Below, in pieces: positions 11,776 to 20,319 of a stretch of DNA of 64,000 nt. How positions within the stretch are numbered: position 1 is the first letter of the stretch; each line of letters opens with the position of its first letter. The notes under the pieces are model-generated. The model saw nothing but the letters and a program-made list of their open reading frames with translations, did no database searches and was not told the origin of the DNA. The DNA lies in contig JALRMH010000021.1 of NCBI GenBank assembly GCA_026119935.1, positions 310,001 to 374,000 on the forward strand, given 5' to 3'. Source of the DNA: Endothia cerciana (taxonomy: Eukaryota; Ascomycota; Sordariomycetes; Diaporthales; Cryphonectriaceae). The translations under genes and the position numbers were made by a program.

Positions 11776-12330
11776 TCACTCCGCATAGCCAACCAGCAGA
11801 CTACAGCACTCCCACTCGGCGCCAGCCGTCTGCCTCCAGACCGAGGAGGTGACGGCCTCGACCTGCTCGTTCTCCTCAGCCTTCTTGCCCATCTTGTACA
11901 GGGTGACCCTGCACATGGTGGCCATGGACATGAGGCCGATCTGGCTGACGACGCGGGTGTCCTTGTGGATGCGGTACGAGGTCCACGGCTTGACCTTCTT
12001 GAGCTTCTCCTCGAGCTCGTCGCGGTCCGTGGGCTCGGCGGTGCCGAGGGTGACGGGGTCGATGACCATGCAGTCCTTGGCCATGTACTCGAGGACCGAG
12101 TCGGGCTCGTCGCAGTAGGCGCGCCACAGCAGCGTCTCGCAGTCGATGGCGTCGGACAGGTTGCGCTTGGCGATGGTGTTGCGCTCCTTCTTGGGGGGCT
12201 TCTTGGCGCCGCGGTCGTGCGTCACGTCCGAGGGGGACCCGTTGAACATGCCGCCGACCTTGCCCTGGGTCTGCGCCTGGCCCTCCACCTGGTCCTGGGA
12301 GGGCTGGTTCGTGAGGCCGAGGAGGGACAT
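11776..12330 (-). CDS. NTF2-like / SnoaL-like (DUF4440-type) small protein
   Basis: Intronless, 184 aa. Residues from about 60 onward show the cone-fold order of NTF2-like proteins: helix with WRAYC, an acidic DEPDSVLEYMAKDCMVIDP segment, a later basic helix (EEKLKKVKPW), and strands with YRIHKDTRVVSQIGLMSM, VTLYKM and SSVWRQTAGAEWECC. This matches DUF4440/SnoaL-like proteins, which bind or turn over small molecules, but catalytic function cannot be assigned. The N-terminal 55 residues are polar and Gln/Lys-rich. The ATG is preceded on its strand by an A-rich leader (12331-12420) with ACATAAATAAAC, a strong-promoter-like context for a fungus. Confidence 0.75.
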   Translation of the reverse strand: MSLLGLTNQPSQDQVEGQAQTQGKVGGMFNGSPSDVTHDRGAKKPPKKERNTIAKRNLSDAIDCETLLWRAYCDEPDSVLEYMAKDCMVIDPVTLGTAEPTDRDELEEKLKKVKPWTSYRIHKDTRVVSQIGLMSMATMCRVTLYKMGKKAEENEQVEAVTSSVWRQTAGAEWECCSLLVGYAE

Positions 12331-12420
12331 TTTTTTTTAATTTTAATTTTTTTTTTTCAATATCTTGTTTTGTTTATTTATGTCCTTCTTCCTCTGTTTT
12401 GTTGTTCGGTTTGTTTTTGT
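12331..12420 (-). promoter_or_regulatory. A-rich 5' leader with TATA-like element
   Basis: On the minus strand the bases just upstream of the ATG are almost entirely A with some T, and a TATA-like ACATAAATAAAC lies near 12370-12382. A-rich leaders are common on well-expressed fungal genes; that this one is transcribed is inferred. Confidence 0.4.
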
Positions 12421-13591
12421 TGTTGTTGCGCTGAAGACCGGGTCTTGGTGTGTGGGCTTCAGTAGGCAATGTTGCGCGTGTGAGTCGTCGGGGGTCCTCA
12501 ACAGGAGTCGATCGTTACAGCTCTTATTTGAAGTTTTGGGTTGTTTTTTTGGGTTATTGGGAGGACTGGAAGAAGATGACGAGCCTTGAGAGGAGGGGAA
12601 TGTCCCCTAGAAATCCATAGGACATCTATTTGCCGTGCTGGCTGACGATTGCCTACCCGCCATTTCATCATGAGGCCCTTGAAAAACAGGATCTCGAGGA
12701 GGGCTGACGTCAAAAATCCTGGGGGGGGGGGGGGGTGGACACAGGAACCCCCCAGCAGGATTCACAACGCCGCTGAACAAACTACACAGCAGGCACACCA
12801 AATACTGTGGCTTATTACATAGTGCTTCGCATACGCAAGGTCGCATTACGCCCCCCCAATCATCATCAGATCGCGCGCCATGCCTCGTTCTGGCAGTCCC
12901 AGCTGGTGATCCCTCTCCCGGCTGGGCTGCACGACACAGGTTTGGGACCTGGTGTCGTGGTATGCAAAATGATCGATTATCGTGCTACTACCTACCACTA
13001 ACTACTACTTAGTTGCCCTGATCCGTCCTCCTGCAAGACTTTAGCCATGACGGGCAGCACGGCTGTGTGCGGAGAGCCCACCTATAGTAATAGGGGGACG
13101 ACATATATTTACCAGAGCACTATGTACTGTACGATATATATAATATATACTATGTATAGTAGACAGGGGCTGCGCATTCCGCCGGACAGGTGGCTGCCAG
13201 TCGGCACGAAGGATCACCACCTGGCATCGACGTCTGGTCTCCGGCATACGGGAAATCCGCCGAGGGTAAGCAGCAACCCAGCAGGCAGACAGACAGGCCC
13301 ATCGTTGCCTTTGAGCTCGCAATACAAAAGCAACCTCCAGGGTCTCCGATGTAGCTGTCAGGATCCAGACACGTGCCCCAGGATAACCGCCCTTCGTCTT
13401 CCTCCTTTCTGCCCCAGTCACCGAAGGGGACGCGGAAACCTCGGCCCCGGCTCTTTATCATCATCGTCATCACCACCGTCGGACGTCTGTCGGCAAGGAG
13501 GTCCGAAGTTAGTCCTCGCCGTACCTTGCCATAGAAATCGGCTCGATGTACGGCGTTCCCGAGTGACACCCTCAGTTACCGCATTCCGGCG
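12421..13591. other. Intergenic region, no gene recognised
   Basis: Divergent spacer between the NTF2-like gene and the thioesterase gene. It has a G run at 12721-12735 and an AT-rich patch of alternating TA near 13126-13162. No credible coding frame. Confidence 0.55.
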
Positions 13592-14617
13592 ATGGATAGG
13601 AGTGAGAACCCCGGCCTCGTCTTCGAGGCGGAGGACGGCGACGCCCTCGACAGGTCGCATGTTCCTCTTGTCCTGATACACGATGGGGGAGGCACCTCCT
13701 TTGCATACTACTGCCTGAACCCCCTCGGCCGGCCGACGTACGAGATCCACAACCCACGGTTCTACTCCCAGAAGCCCTGGGCCGGCGGCATCCCGGAGAT
13801 GGCGCGCCACTATGTCAGCCTCCTGCGCGAGGTCGTGCCGCGGGGCAGGATACTGCTCGGCGGCTGGTCCCTGGGCGGCATCCTGTCGGTGGAGATGGCG
13901 CACATCCTGGCCGCCGACCCCCTGTACCATGTGGTCGGTATCGTGATGGTCGACAGCATCTGTCCCGTCGGCTTCCGGAACCAGCGGCAGGCGGCCGGCA
14001 GGCGGGTGGCGCCCTTCCGAGGAGGGGCCGGACCCAGGACCAAGCAGGAGACTATCGAGCGCGTGCAATGGTGCTTCTCCGAGGCGGTGAGGGCGCTGGA
14101 GGCGTATGAGCTGCCGCGGTGGGACGCAGGCCCTGCGACCGGCCGGCACGGCCGGCAGGGCAGTGCCCACGACACAGGACGTGATGGGGAGGACGTACAG
14201 CATTCCGGGGGCGCCCCCCCGCCGCCGGGGATGACCTGCCCGCCGGCTGTCCTGCTCCGCGCCGAGGAGTCCGTGCCCGCCGAGCCAGGCGAGGTGAGCT
14301 TTGTCGACACGATCCGCGACGACGTGGCGCTCGGGTGGGACGGCTACCGGCAGGACTTCTTCGCGGAGATCGTCACCACCCCGGGCCATCACTTCAGCGT
14401 CTTCGCCTGGGAGAACACCGAGATGCTGTCGGCGAGGTTGATAGAGGCGTGCAAGAGGCTCGAGGCGCTGGCCGACAGGGGGGGGGGGAAGAAGCCCGAA
14501 GGGATAGGGGGTCAGAAAAGCCATCCCAATTCGGAGGTGGGAGGTGGGAGGGCGAAAGTCGGGATTCTGCACCTCCAGATTGATGCCATCTCTTCACGAC
14601 AACCATATGGATGCTAA
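13592..14617 (+). CDS. Free-standing thioesterase (PKS/NRPS type, alpha/beta hydrolase)
   Basis: Intronless, 341 aa as read. It begins with the thioesterase-domain strand LVLIHDGGGTSFAYY, then YEIHNPRF and the nucleophile elbow GGWSLGG with Ser near 90; Asp in VMVDSICPVG (near 119) and His in GHHFSVF (near 264) complete the triad. This order is that of thioesterases which release polyketide or peptide chains or edit misloaded carriers. No synthase lies in the window, so its partner is elsewhere or it acts alone. Residues about 145-190 are Gly/Arg-rich and poorly structured. A G run within the coding sequence (14479-14488) precedes a C-terminal tail that looks non-conserved; a one-base slip there would change the last 45 residues without touching the catalytic core. 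Confidence 0.85.
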   Translation: MDRSENPGLVFEAEDGDALDRSHVPLVLIHDGGGTSFAYYCLNPLGRPTYEIHNPRFYSQKPWAGGIPEMARHYVSLLREVVPRGRILLGGWSLGGILSVEMAHILAADPLYHVVGIVMVDSICPVGFRNQRQAAGRRVAPFRGGAGPRTKQETIERVQWCFSEAVRALEAYELPRWDAGPATGRHGRQGSAHDTGRDGEDVQHSGGAPPPPGMTCPPAVLLRAEESVPAEPGEVSFVDTIRDDVALGWDGYRQDFFAEIVTTPGHHFSVFAWENTEMLSARLIEACKRLEALADRGGGKKPEGIGGQKSHPNSEVGGGRAKVGILHLQIDAISSRQPYGC

Positions 14618-15889
14618 GCCAGCCCGCGATGAGAGGATGACACAGCCAGCTATCTATGCCCCTCATCTGCCCGTCTTACTAGTCACGGCAGATGCTGTAC
14701 TTTTGGAATTACCTACATCTTCGACTACACTTTGGAGCCTACCTAAGTTGCAATCCACACCGCGCCTGCGACTAAAGCGCAGCAGAGTCCATTCAGACAT
14801 GCAATTCAGTCGGATTGATTGGCGCATCGATCAATCAATATTCCAATGGATGGGATGGGTGATTATGCACAAACTCGGAATGAAACAGCGTCGTCTGGAT
14901 ACAACTCCGAGTATCTGCAACTTCAACGGCGGTCAACGTTGACCACGTTCAGGTTAGTGGGCGCTGTTCAAGGGCGAACCCACCCAGCGTAGAGCATTGG
15001 CAGTCTCAACACCTGGGCCCCAGCAACTCTCCTCATCCCACGCGAATAGCCGTCCTCCTGTCCACGGGAAATTCGGTCTCTTCAACTGGCTTGCCTGCGG
15101 GGGTGTCGACTTTCTGCTTATGGTGTGTCCTGGGAAGGCAGCCTCCCAAAATCTCGAGGCTACGTCGCACAGTGATCCTTCATAGGTTTATAATTCAGCG
15201 GTCGTTAACCTCGTAGAATCGAAACAACCTTTGTTCATCGAAGCGTTTCCTTTCGACTGGACTACAGCCGGGCAAGAGAGGGCTCGGTATGGTGATGATC
15301 CTCCTCACGGCGACGCCAGGCAATGCGCTGTTCACCATGCCGTCACTGCAGCGGAGCGATACCAGCCAGGTATGTAAGTCATCTAGTCGAGTCTGCGAGC
15401 GTTCTGGTCGTTTGAACCTGCCGTCCTGTCGGCCTTTGTTGCGTGGCAGCCTTGAGAAACAAAGCACACCAAGAAGAACCAGGGGAAGTGGTGGAAAGCC
15501 GCCTCGCCGTGAGACACCAGGTGGTCTGCTTGCTCGTCTCTCGGTGAAAGCAAAATAGCCTTCAAGATAGATTGGCATCCGCCCTGGCGAGTTTGTCCCC
15601 CCGGCACGAGAACAGCTCCATCGTCTTGTATCTTTCGTGGGTTTGACAATGCAGGTTATGACATGCGCATCACCCGCTGGCGCAACACAACTGCTGATCG
15701 TGGATCGTGAAGGCGCCCAGCTGTACCGAGCCGAGGGGTTTACTGGATCCATTTTCACGAGGTAGCATTCAGCTCATGCATGTAGTCCGCCGCATGAACT
15801 ACCTGGGTACCTACACACCTAGCCCAGGAACGCTTGGCATGACCCGGTGTAGGAGCTAGGAAAGCTCAGAAGAGCCCTCGGGCGGCGGG

Positions 15890-15930
15890 CGAGGGCGAGG
15901 GTGAGGGTGAGGGCGAGGGCGAGGGCGAGA
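15890..15930. repeat. (GAGGGC/GAGGGT)n tandem hexamer
   Basis: Six to seven hexamer units with C/T variation at the last base, read directly. Confidence 0.85.
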
Positions 15931-16534
15931 GGAGCAGAGCGGCGGTCAGCGTCCTACGATACAGCGCATCGCGTAGGCGCTGGCCAGAGGGCAACTCCAC
16001 GTCCCTCGCCGCCAAGACCTCACCGGCTTTTCGACCACAGTAAGCATATGCCATAACCTTGCATTAGCGCTCCCGGCTGGCTGCCGGGGCAGTCTGGTCA
16101 CCTGGCCTGTGCCCGCCCTCCCAGCGCGGGTAATTGGACACGCCCCGGGGGCCCGTCACCCGTGGGATCTGAATACGAACGTCGATCGTGTCTGCCCGCT
16201 GCCAACCGGTCGATACGAGCATCTTTCCCCCGGTCTTTGCGGCTGTCCCCTCCCTCTGTCTGCTTGCAGCCTAGGGACTACGCTTCCCATGGCCCTCGTG
16301 ATGCGCCGGGCCAGAGGCATGCGGGCGATGAGCCGCTGCTAGGGCTTCTTGGCCTGGCCCGGGTTCGCTCGGGATGGCGGCCGCCAGGACGAAATCCGGG
16401 TGGGCAGGGCGGGTGCCATCACAACGTTGCCTCTGAGAGGTGGCACGCTGGCTTTTGCGGTCCATATGCTACTGTAGATGGAGACAGGTCGCACACGCTG
16501 GCACCCGGCACGCCCGACTGCGCGTAGACGTGAA

Positions 16535-16552
16535 ATACATAAATACCACGCA
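16535..16552 (+). promoter_or_regulatory. TATA-like element upstream of cerato-platanin gene
   Basis: ATACATAAATACC lies about 135 nt upstream of the ATG, a usual distance for a fungal TATA box plus leader. Function is inferred from position only. Confidence 0.4.
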
Positions 16553-16679
16553 GGTCCGCCGATGAGGTTGGTGAGTCTGGACACGTCGCCAACCCCCACC
16601 GTCACCACCAGCACCCCTTCACTCGTTCCAGGGTCTTCCCCAACATCGCCTACAGTCTCCCGACCCAGCCATCACAAAG

Positions 16680-17270
16680 ATGTTCTTCTCCAAGGTCCTG
16701 AGCATCGCCTCCCTGGCCGCCGTGGCCAGCGCCCAGAGCTCCGTCAGTGGTAGGTCTCCTTCCTCCTCCCCGGACCAAGACTTCTGAGGCGTACCCAGGG
16801 CTGACCCGGGAGCAGTATCCTACGACACCACCTATGACAACGCCAACCTCTCCCTGGCAGACGTCGCGTGTTCGGACGGCACCTACGGGCTGACCACCCA
16901 GGGCTACACCACGGCGGGCTCGCTGCCAGACTTTCCCTACATCGGAGGTGCCCCGTCCATCACGGGATGGAACTCCCCAAGCGTAAGTTTGCCGGCCTGG
17001 TCCACCCCCCCCCCCCTTCCACCCGCGGGGCCCCCCTCGACCTCTTTGCATGACGAGCCCGGTATGCTAACGCGCGGTTGTCAGTGCGGAACTTGCTGGA
17101 CCCTCACGTATAACGGGATCTCCATCAACGTACTTGCTATCGATGTCGGCCTGAACGGGTTCAACATCGCCGAGGCGGCGATGAACGCCCTCACGAACGG
17201 CCAGGCTGTGGATCTGGGCAGGGTCACTGCTACTGCCACGCAGGTCGACGCCAGCGTGTGCGGTTTGTAA
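16680..17270 (+). CDS. Cerato-platanin family secreted protein
   Basis: Exons 16680-16749, 16816-16982 and 17085-17270 join in phase to 140 aa. A signal peptide (residues 1-18, ending VASA) precedes a mature domain of about 120 aa. It has the four conserved cysteines (in ADVACSD, SCGTCW and SVCG), the N-terminal SVSYDTTYDN and the block FPYIGGAPSITGWNSPSCGTCW, hallmarks of cerato-platanins such as Sm1/Epl1, MSP1 and SnodProt1. These small wall-associated and secreted proteins bind chitin oligomers and are recognised by plants as elicitors. Intron 2 (16983-17084) carries a C run on the sense strand. Length and cysteine count fit the family. Confidence 0.97.
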
Positions 17271-17585
17271 ATGGGAGAAGCCGCGAAGAGGGAGAGGGGG
17301 GGGGGAGATAGTAATCCGTGGGTGAGCTGAATGCATGTAACGGCGTTTGGGTCTCGCCGAGTATAATGATCGAAGATGCCACGTTACGACCTAGATCATG
17401 TCCCACTGGGAGATGGATAGCATAAAACCGTGCAATCTGAGCTTAATTACCAGTCAATTTCGTTCTTGGGACCCCCGACGCCAGGCGACGAGCACTGGAC
17501 GCGACAAGTGACAGGCCATGCACAAAAATAAACGTATGGAGTCCCCGGACCATATGCAGCCGCGTGCTGTCCCCAGCGAAGATGC
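17271..17585. other. Convergent 3' spacer
   Basis: 3' flanks of the cerato-platanin gene and the converging hydrolase gene; a G run follows the cerato-platanin stop. No ORF supported. Confidence 0.55.
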
Positions 17586-18587
17586 TCACGAGCCTCCTCG
17601 CCCCCTCGGATCAAGGGATCCCCGCAGGAAGCCCACCACGTCAGCTAGCATGTCCCCAGAAGACTCATGCCCGACGCCGTCGTAAGCCCTCCATACAACA
17701 GGACCCAATCCAAGGCGGGGGAGGACCTCTGCTGCTCGTCGGCTCCGTTCGGTGTGGACTTGCTGGTCGTCCTGTCCGTGGCAGAGGAAAATGGATGTCG
17801 TGCCTTCGGCCTGCTGCAACATCGAGCGCCCGTCCTGAGGCAGCTCGATCTCCTCTCGCAGCCATCCCATCGCCGAAGTGGCTGGCCTGTGCTCAGGCCC
17901 GCCGTCTTCCGGGGCAGCTGACCGCTCGAAAGGATCGAAGTCATCGTCTTCCGGATTACCATCCTCAACGCAGGTAGACGGACCGAGATGCATCATGACC
18001 TGTGTCTGATAGGGCAACCACGCAGACATGCCTACCACGCCGCCCAACCGCTCTTCGCCGTCCCACAGCAACGCGGCGACCAGGCTTGAGGCCGCCCCCT
18101 GACTGAACCCTCCCAGCACAACATCCTGCGCGCGGCCCAGGAGTCTTGCCTCCTTGGCGATCAGCTCATGTAGATACGTCACAGTGACCCCGAGCCCAGT
18201 GGTCTGCAGCCCCTCGTCGTATCGCGAGTCCACCACATCGCCCGACAGCTCCGGGCTGCGGTGCCAGTCGTCAAACCACTGGCGGATGATGCTACGCCTG
18301 TAGACGGTAGCACGCCGTCTCCGGGCCCAAGGAAAGATGAACTTGGCATCTGGGAGGGCTTCCTGGAAGGTCGTTGGGGTGCTGATGGGGCTCGCCGAGG
18401 CCGGCACGGCGTCGGGTCCCAGCTTGTCGGCGAAGGTGGGCAGCTTGTGGATGCGGCTGCCCAAGAGCTCCGTGCTGAACGCGTCTGCCCTGCCCCCGCG
18501 GCCGTGCAGTAGAATGATGGTATGTCTGTGAACGCCCGAGAGGGGTGTGAAGACGAGGGGGTCCGGAAAGGCGTCCTCAACAGGCAT
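17586..18587 (-). CDS. Acyl-protein thioesterase / carboxylesterase-like hydrolase
   Basis: Intronless, 333 aa, alpha/beta hydrolase of the phospholipase/carboxylesterase (APT1-like) family. Visible parts: strand and oxyanion region TIILLHGRGG (23-32), FIFPWARRR, QWFDDWH, the nucleophile elbow GGFSQG with Ser near 162, a later strand FLCHGQDD carrying the likely acid, and GVGHES with the likely catalytic His. The family removes acyl groups from lipids, small esters or S-acylated proteins. At 333 aa it is longer than the usual 220-250, because of an insertion of about 50 acidic residues between the elbow and the Asp. That is typical of divergent fungal paralogues. No signal peptide, so probably cytosolic. 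Confidence 0.88.
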   Translation of the reverse strand: MPVEDAFPDPLVFTPLSGVHRHTIILLHGRGGRADAFSTELLGSRIHKLPTFADKLGPDAVPASASPISTPTTFQEALPDAKFIFPWARRRRATVYRRSIIRQWFDDWHRSPELSGDVVDSRYDEGLQTTGLGVTVTYLHELIAKEARLLGRAQDVVLGGFSQGAASSLVAALLWDGEERLGGVVGMSAWLPYQTQVMMHLGPSTCVEDGNPEDDDFDPFERSAAPEDGGPEHRPATSAMGWLREEIELPQDGRSMLQQAEGTTSIFLCHGQDDQQVHTERSRRAAEVLPRLGLGPVVWRAYDGVGHESSGDMLADVVGFLRGSLDPRGRGGS

Positions 18588-19301
18588 CTTGGTGACTCAG
18601 TCCGTCAGAAGGACCAGGCCGGGCGGCTAGATCAGAGATCGCATAGCCCCGTAAGCTGCTGTCCTTCTCATCCGAAACACGAAGTTTGTAGTAGCGTCTG
18701 TCTTCTGCCGGTCGAATGCCAAGAGCAGGCCTCAAAGTATGTCTCCTCGAGAGAACCGAAATCCTATCAAGGCATCCAATCTCAGACAGGTGACAAGAGG
18801 ACTGGCGTCCTGTCCAGAGACGACGCGGATGTGCTGGCGCCGGAGCATTGCTGCTATCAGCTGCGTGGGTAGATAGCAGAGGAGGTAAGAGCAAGGGCAG
18901 CGCAGCCTGCGGCATAGGCTGTGGGAAATCACGGCTGATCCATCATGGTAACGAAGTAACAATGAGTGGTCCCGAGAGAGCAGCAATAAGCCAGCCCAGT
19001 CGTGAGGCGCAGGCCCAGGTCTAGTGTCGAGCACTGAGCGCCCAATCAAGCAGTGGGCTTACACTGCCCCCCTAGGCCTCCCCCCTCCCAAACCCCTCTA
19101 CGCCGCGTCACAAGCTCGCCGCCGCAACGCCAGACTTGTGACTACTTGTGACGACCATCCTCCAACGCTCCAACCCCCCCCCCCCCCCATCGACCCAGCC
19201 ATCCTGAACGACCTACAAGCGAGATGTCGACCTATCCATCATCAGCGTAGCCTCGAACTGATCTCTGAAGCTACCAGCGGCAGGCTGGCCAACTCCGAAA
19301 T
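18588..19301. other. Divergent intergenic region
   Basis: Shared 5' region of the hydrolase (-) and RNase T2 (+) genes. A C run lies at 19174-19187 in the leader of the latter. No ORF supported. Confidence 0.55.
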
Positions 19302-20319
19302 ATGCCCTCCCTCCGCTCAGCGCTGGCCTACGCCAGCAACCTCCTCTCCCAGATTCCCATCCTGCAAGACATACCGAACCCCTTCCAGCCGCCCGTCAGC
19401 TCCGGCCTGCAGGGCGTCGGCGAGATCCTCTCACACCCCAGCAGCAGCTATACGGGCGATGTCGGCGTCGCCGCGTATGAGCCCCTCAGCGGTGCGCCTT
19501 CGTGCCCCATCAACGGGCCCCTCAGCTGCCACAACAGCACGCCGGCCGCGGGCGACCAGTCGTGCTGCTTCATCTACCCCGGCGGCAGGATACTGTTGAC
19601 GCAGTTCTGGGATCGCGAGGTCCACGCCGGCGGTGCGGACGAGGATTGGACCCTCCACGGGCTCTGGTAGGTCTCCCTCTTAAAGACGTCACCTCAGGAA
19701 GAAGACTATGGCGACTAATGGCTTTGTTGTCTCCCCCCTCCCCCTCCGTAGGCCCGACCTCTGCGACGGCACATATAGCACCTACTGCGGCATGGCGCCC
19801 AGGTTCACCAACATCACCTCCGTCCTCTCTTCCTACAACCAGTCCGACCTCCTCGCGTTCATGGACCGGTACTGGGTCGCGGACCGCGGCTCCAACGCGA
19901 ACCTGTGGATGCACGAGTACAACAAGCACGCGACCTGCATCAACACCCTCGCCCCGACCTGCTACGCGGGCTACGCCGCGGGGCAGGAGGTCGTCGACTA
20001 CTTCACGCGCGCGACGGGCCTGTTCAAGATGCTCGACACGTACACCGCCCTGGAGCTCAAGGGCATCACGCCGCACGCGCGGAGGCACTACCCGCTCGGG
20101 GACGTGCGGGCCATACTCGAGCAGTTCAGCGGCGGCAGGGTCGTGCTGCGGTGCGGCGGCAGGGGGCGGGACGAGCTCCACGAGGCGTGGTATGTGTACT
20201 TCGTGCAGGGGAGCCTCCAGACGGGCCAGTTCGTGCCGGCGCAGGACTACGGCGCGCATGGGGATGCGAACAACTGCGCCCCGTGGGTCAGGTACCTGCC
20301 GAAGAAGCACAAGAGGTGA
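19302..20319 (+). CDS. Ribonuclease T2
   Basis: Exons 19302-19666 and 19752-20319 give 310 aa. The intron (85 nt) splits a Trp codon inside the first active-site motif, and only the spliced product restores it. CAS1 is WTLHGLWP (about 115-123) and CAS2 is HEYNKHATC (about 175-183); both contain the catalytic histidines of RNase T2, with the Glu and Lys of CAS2 also present. Many Cys residues (SCCF, DLC, TYC, HATC, TCY, NNC) fit the disulphide-rich secreted family. The N-terminus is only moderately hydrophobic, so the secretion signal is less clear than expected. RNase T2 cleaves single-stranded RNA through 2',3'-cyclic phosphates. The C-terminus ends in a basic KKHKR. Confidence 0.96.

Larger units (their letters stand above)
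14618..16679. other. Intergenic region, no gene recognised
   Basis: About 2 kb. ORFs of up to 187 codons (minus strand, 15195-15758) lack domain motifs. Contains the GAGGGC-type tandem repeat near 15890-15930. The last 150 nt are the cerato-platanin promoter. Confidence 0.55.

Noticed and set aside
13418..14572. 384-codon minus-strand ORF opposite the thioesterase
   Set aside because: It is the antisense shadow of a GC-rich gene; no domain motif, and the plus strand carries the full catalytic triad.
7531..14617. Secondary-metabolite cluster of P450, GNAT and thioesterase
   Set aside because: No PKS, NRPS or terpene synthase in the window, and an unrelated gene intervenes.
15195..15758. 187-codon minus-strand ORF
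   Set aside because: No motif; reads as spacer, with several frames equally open.
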